Origin: Candidatus Aminicenantota bacterium
GTDB lineage: Bacteria > Acidobacteriota > Aminicenantia > Aminicenantales > Aminicenantaceae
Length of the DNA: 6,095 nt
Reading direction: 5' to 3'
Assembly (NCBI GenBank): GCA_030614645.1
Contig: JAUWTR010000116.1
Location: forward strand, 1-6,095
The notes beneath the pieces are model-generated. The model saw nothing but the letters and a program-made list of their open reading frames with translations. It was not told the origin of the DNA and made no database searches. The position numbers were made by a program, and so were the translations under genes. Below, piece by piece: positions 4,995-6,095 of this stretch. How positions within the stretch are numbered: the first letter of the stretch is position 1; each line of letters begins with the position of its first letter.

Positions 4995-6095
4995 TATAAA
5001 TAACTTTCCGGAAAAAATTTTTATAGAAAAAAGCAGTTTTGAATATCCTCTAACCCGCTCGATTCTAAAAAAATTAGACCATGTCCCCTTTGAAGTGATA
5101 GAAAATATACAGGCCTTGGAAACTGATCTTGAAATGTCCCGGGACCCGGTAGGTAAGGGGAAGCGCTACCTGCTTCTAACAAAACAAAGGGGAGATTTTG
5201 TAAAGCCCTGCCCATGTACTCCTCTATATTTAGGCTGTAAGTATTACATCATTAATCTTGACCTAAACTGCCCCCTTGATTGCAGTTACTGCATACTCCA
5301 GCACTATCTTGCCAGCCCGATCGTGACTGTGCATGTCAATACAGATAAACTATGGGATCAACTTGATTCTTTTCTGCAACAGAATAGAAGGCCACTTCGT
5401 ATCGGGACCGGAGAGCTGGGCGATTCTTTAGTGCTTGACCATATAACCGGCCGTTCACTGGAACTTATCAGGTATTTTCGCCAAAAACGAAGTGCTCTTT
5501 TTGAACTTAAGACCAAAACCGTAAATATCAAAAATATAATGGATACAGAGCCAGGTGAAAACATTATAATTGCCTGGTCATTGAATGCCCGAAAGATCGC
5601 TAAAACAGAAGAAAAAGGCGCTCCGCCCGTTGAAGCCCGGCTGCAAGCAGCTCAGGAAGTCATAAAAAAGGGATACCGGGTAGCATTTCACTTTGACCCT
5701 ATAATACGATTTTCTGGGTGGGAAGATGGATACGCTGAAATTGTGGAGAAAATGCTGGAGAAAATCCCTGCTTCTAAGATCGCCTGGATAAGTTTGGGTA
5801 GTCTAAGGTTCCCGAAAGCGCTTAAAACTGTAAGTGCAGAAAGATTTCCTGACTCGAAAATAATATATGAGGAGTTTATCCAGGGGATGGATGGTAAGGT
5901 AAGATATTTTTTGCCTCTCCGTATGGAACTCTATGAGAAGATAATAGGTTTTATCAGAGGCCGGGAAAGTAATAAAATCCCTTTGTATTTTTGTATGGAG
6001 AGTAAACAGGTGTGGAAAAAAGCATTAAAAAAAGAACCAGAAAGCAAGGAACAGATTGAAAGTTATCTTTACTTGCCTCCTGGTTGTCGTTGTTA
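4987..6095 (+). CDS. SPL-like (SplB/COG1533-type) radical SAM protein, 3' end at window edge
   Basis: There are 369 codons to the window edge, where the remaining TA may begin the stop codon. A ParB-overlapping ATG (ATGATTGA) is the start; no separate Shine-Dalgarno is seen, consistent with coupled translation. The N-terminal region leads to KPCPCTPLYLGC (73-84) and the radical-SAM cluster motif C95-PLD-C99-SY-C102 (CX3CX2C), followed by ILQHYL. Then come RIGTGELGDS (138-147), LFELKTKT, IIIAWSLNA, GYRVAFHFDPII, KIAWISLGSLRF, and EEFIQGMDGKVRYFLPLRMELY, all typical of the non-spore branch of the spore photoproduct lyase family. The position of the catalytic Cys of true spore photoproduct lyase (Cys141 in B. 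subtilis) appears to be Glu143 here, so thymine-dimer repair by that mechanism is not supported. The reaction is unknown; SAM-dependent radical chemistry, perhaps on nucleic acid, is inferred. It ends in CRC. Confidence 0.88.
   Translation, partial: MIDINNFPEKIFIEKSSFEYPLTRSILKKLDHVPFEVIENIQALETDLEMSRDPVGKGKRYLLLTKQRGDFVKPCPCTPLYLGCKYYIINLDLNCPLDCSYCILQHYLASPIVTVHVNTDKLWDQLDSFLQQNRRPLRIGTGELGDSLVLDHITGRSLELIRYFRQKRSALFELKTKTVNIKNIMDTEPGENIIIAWSLNARKIAKTEEKGAPPVEARLQAAQEVIKKGYRVAFHFDPIIRFSGWEDGYAEIVEKMLEKIPASKIAWISLGSLRFPKALKTVSAERFPDSKIIYEEFIQGMDGKVRYFLPLRMELYEKIIGFIRGRESNKIPLYFCMESKQVWKKALKKEPESKEQIESYLYLPPGCRC

Overview
The window is a compact, single-direction (+ strand) stretch of a bacterial chromosome. 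It has two blocks. The first is a conserved isoprenoid/envelope block: the 3' end of dxr, then a two-PDZ site-2 protease (rseP type) and ispG. The second is an accessory block: a nucleoside-phosphorylase-like gene, a ParB-domain gene and a radical-SAM gene of the SPL-like family. The MEP-pathway genes, the dxr-rseP-ispG order and the moderate base composition point to a bacterium. Two PDZ domains in the protease are more usual in Gram-negative lineages than in Firmicutes. I cannot place the organism more precisely; an uncultured or anaerobic lineage would fit, but that is a guess.

Layout. Bases 1-495 are the end of dxr. Bases 497-1837 are rseP, one base after the dxr stop. Bases 1864-2955 are ispG. 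A 100-base spacer follows that opens with a C-free, low-complexity stretch. Bases 3056-3775 are a phosphorylase-fold gene. Bases 3755-4036 hold an unusual structured insert. Bases 4038-4994 encode a ParB N-terminal-domain protein. Bases 4987-6095 encode an SPL-like radical-SAM protein that overlaps the ParB-like gene by 8 bases and is still open at the window edge; the last two bases (TA) could begin its stop codon.

The most interesting object is the insert between the phosphorylase and the ParB-like gene. It is a fold-back sequence of about 162 bases (3755-3916) whose two ends pair as a 14-bp stem. Inside is a long imperfect hairpin of four stems (8, 8, 9 and 5 bp). All six wobble pairs are G-T when read on the + strand, which favours an RNA or single-stranded DNA fold of that strand. 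The first 28 bases of the element recur, 27 of 28 identical, directly before the ParB-like gene. Removing one repeat plus the material between would leave the phosphorylase stop 8 bases before the ParB-like start, so the three downstream genes may once have formed a tight operon. The insert could be a mobile or dispersed palindromic element, a structured RNA, or a cis-acting switch with mutually exclusive pairings.

Functionally, Dxr and IspG are two enzymes of the non-mevalonate isoprenoid pathway and RseP is an intramembrane protease; their co-location is common. The phosphorylase-like, ParB-like and SPL-like proteins have no assigned joint function. The overlap of the last two makes co-translation likely, and a role in nucleic-acid or nucleotide damage handling is only a hypothesis.
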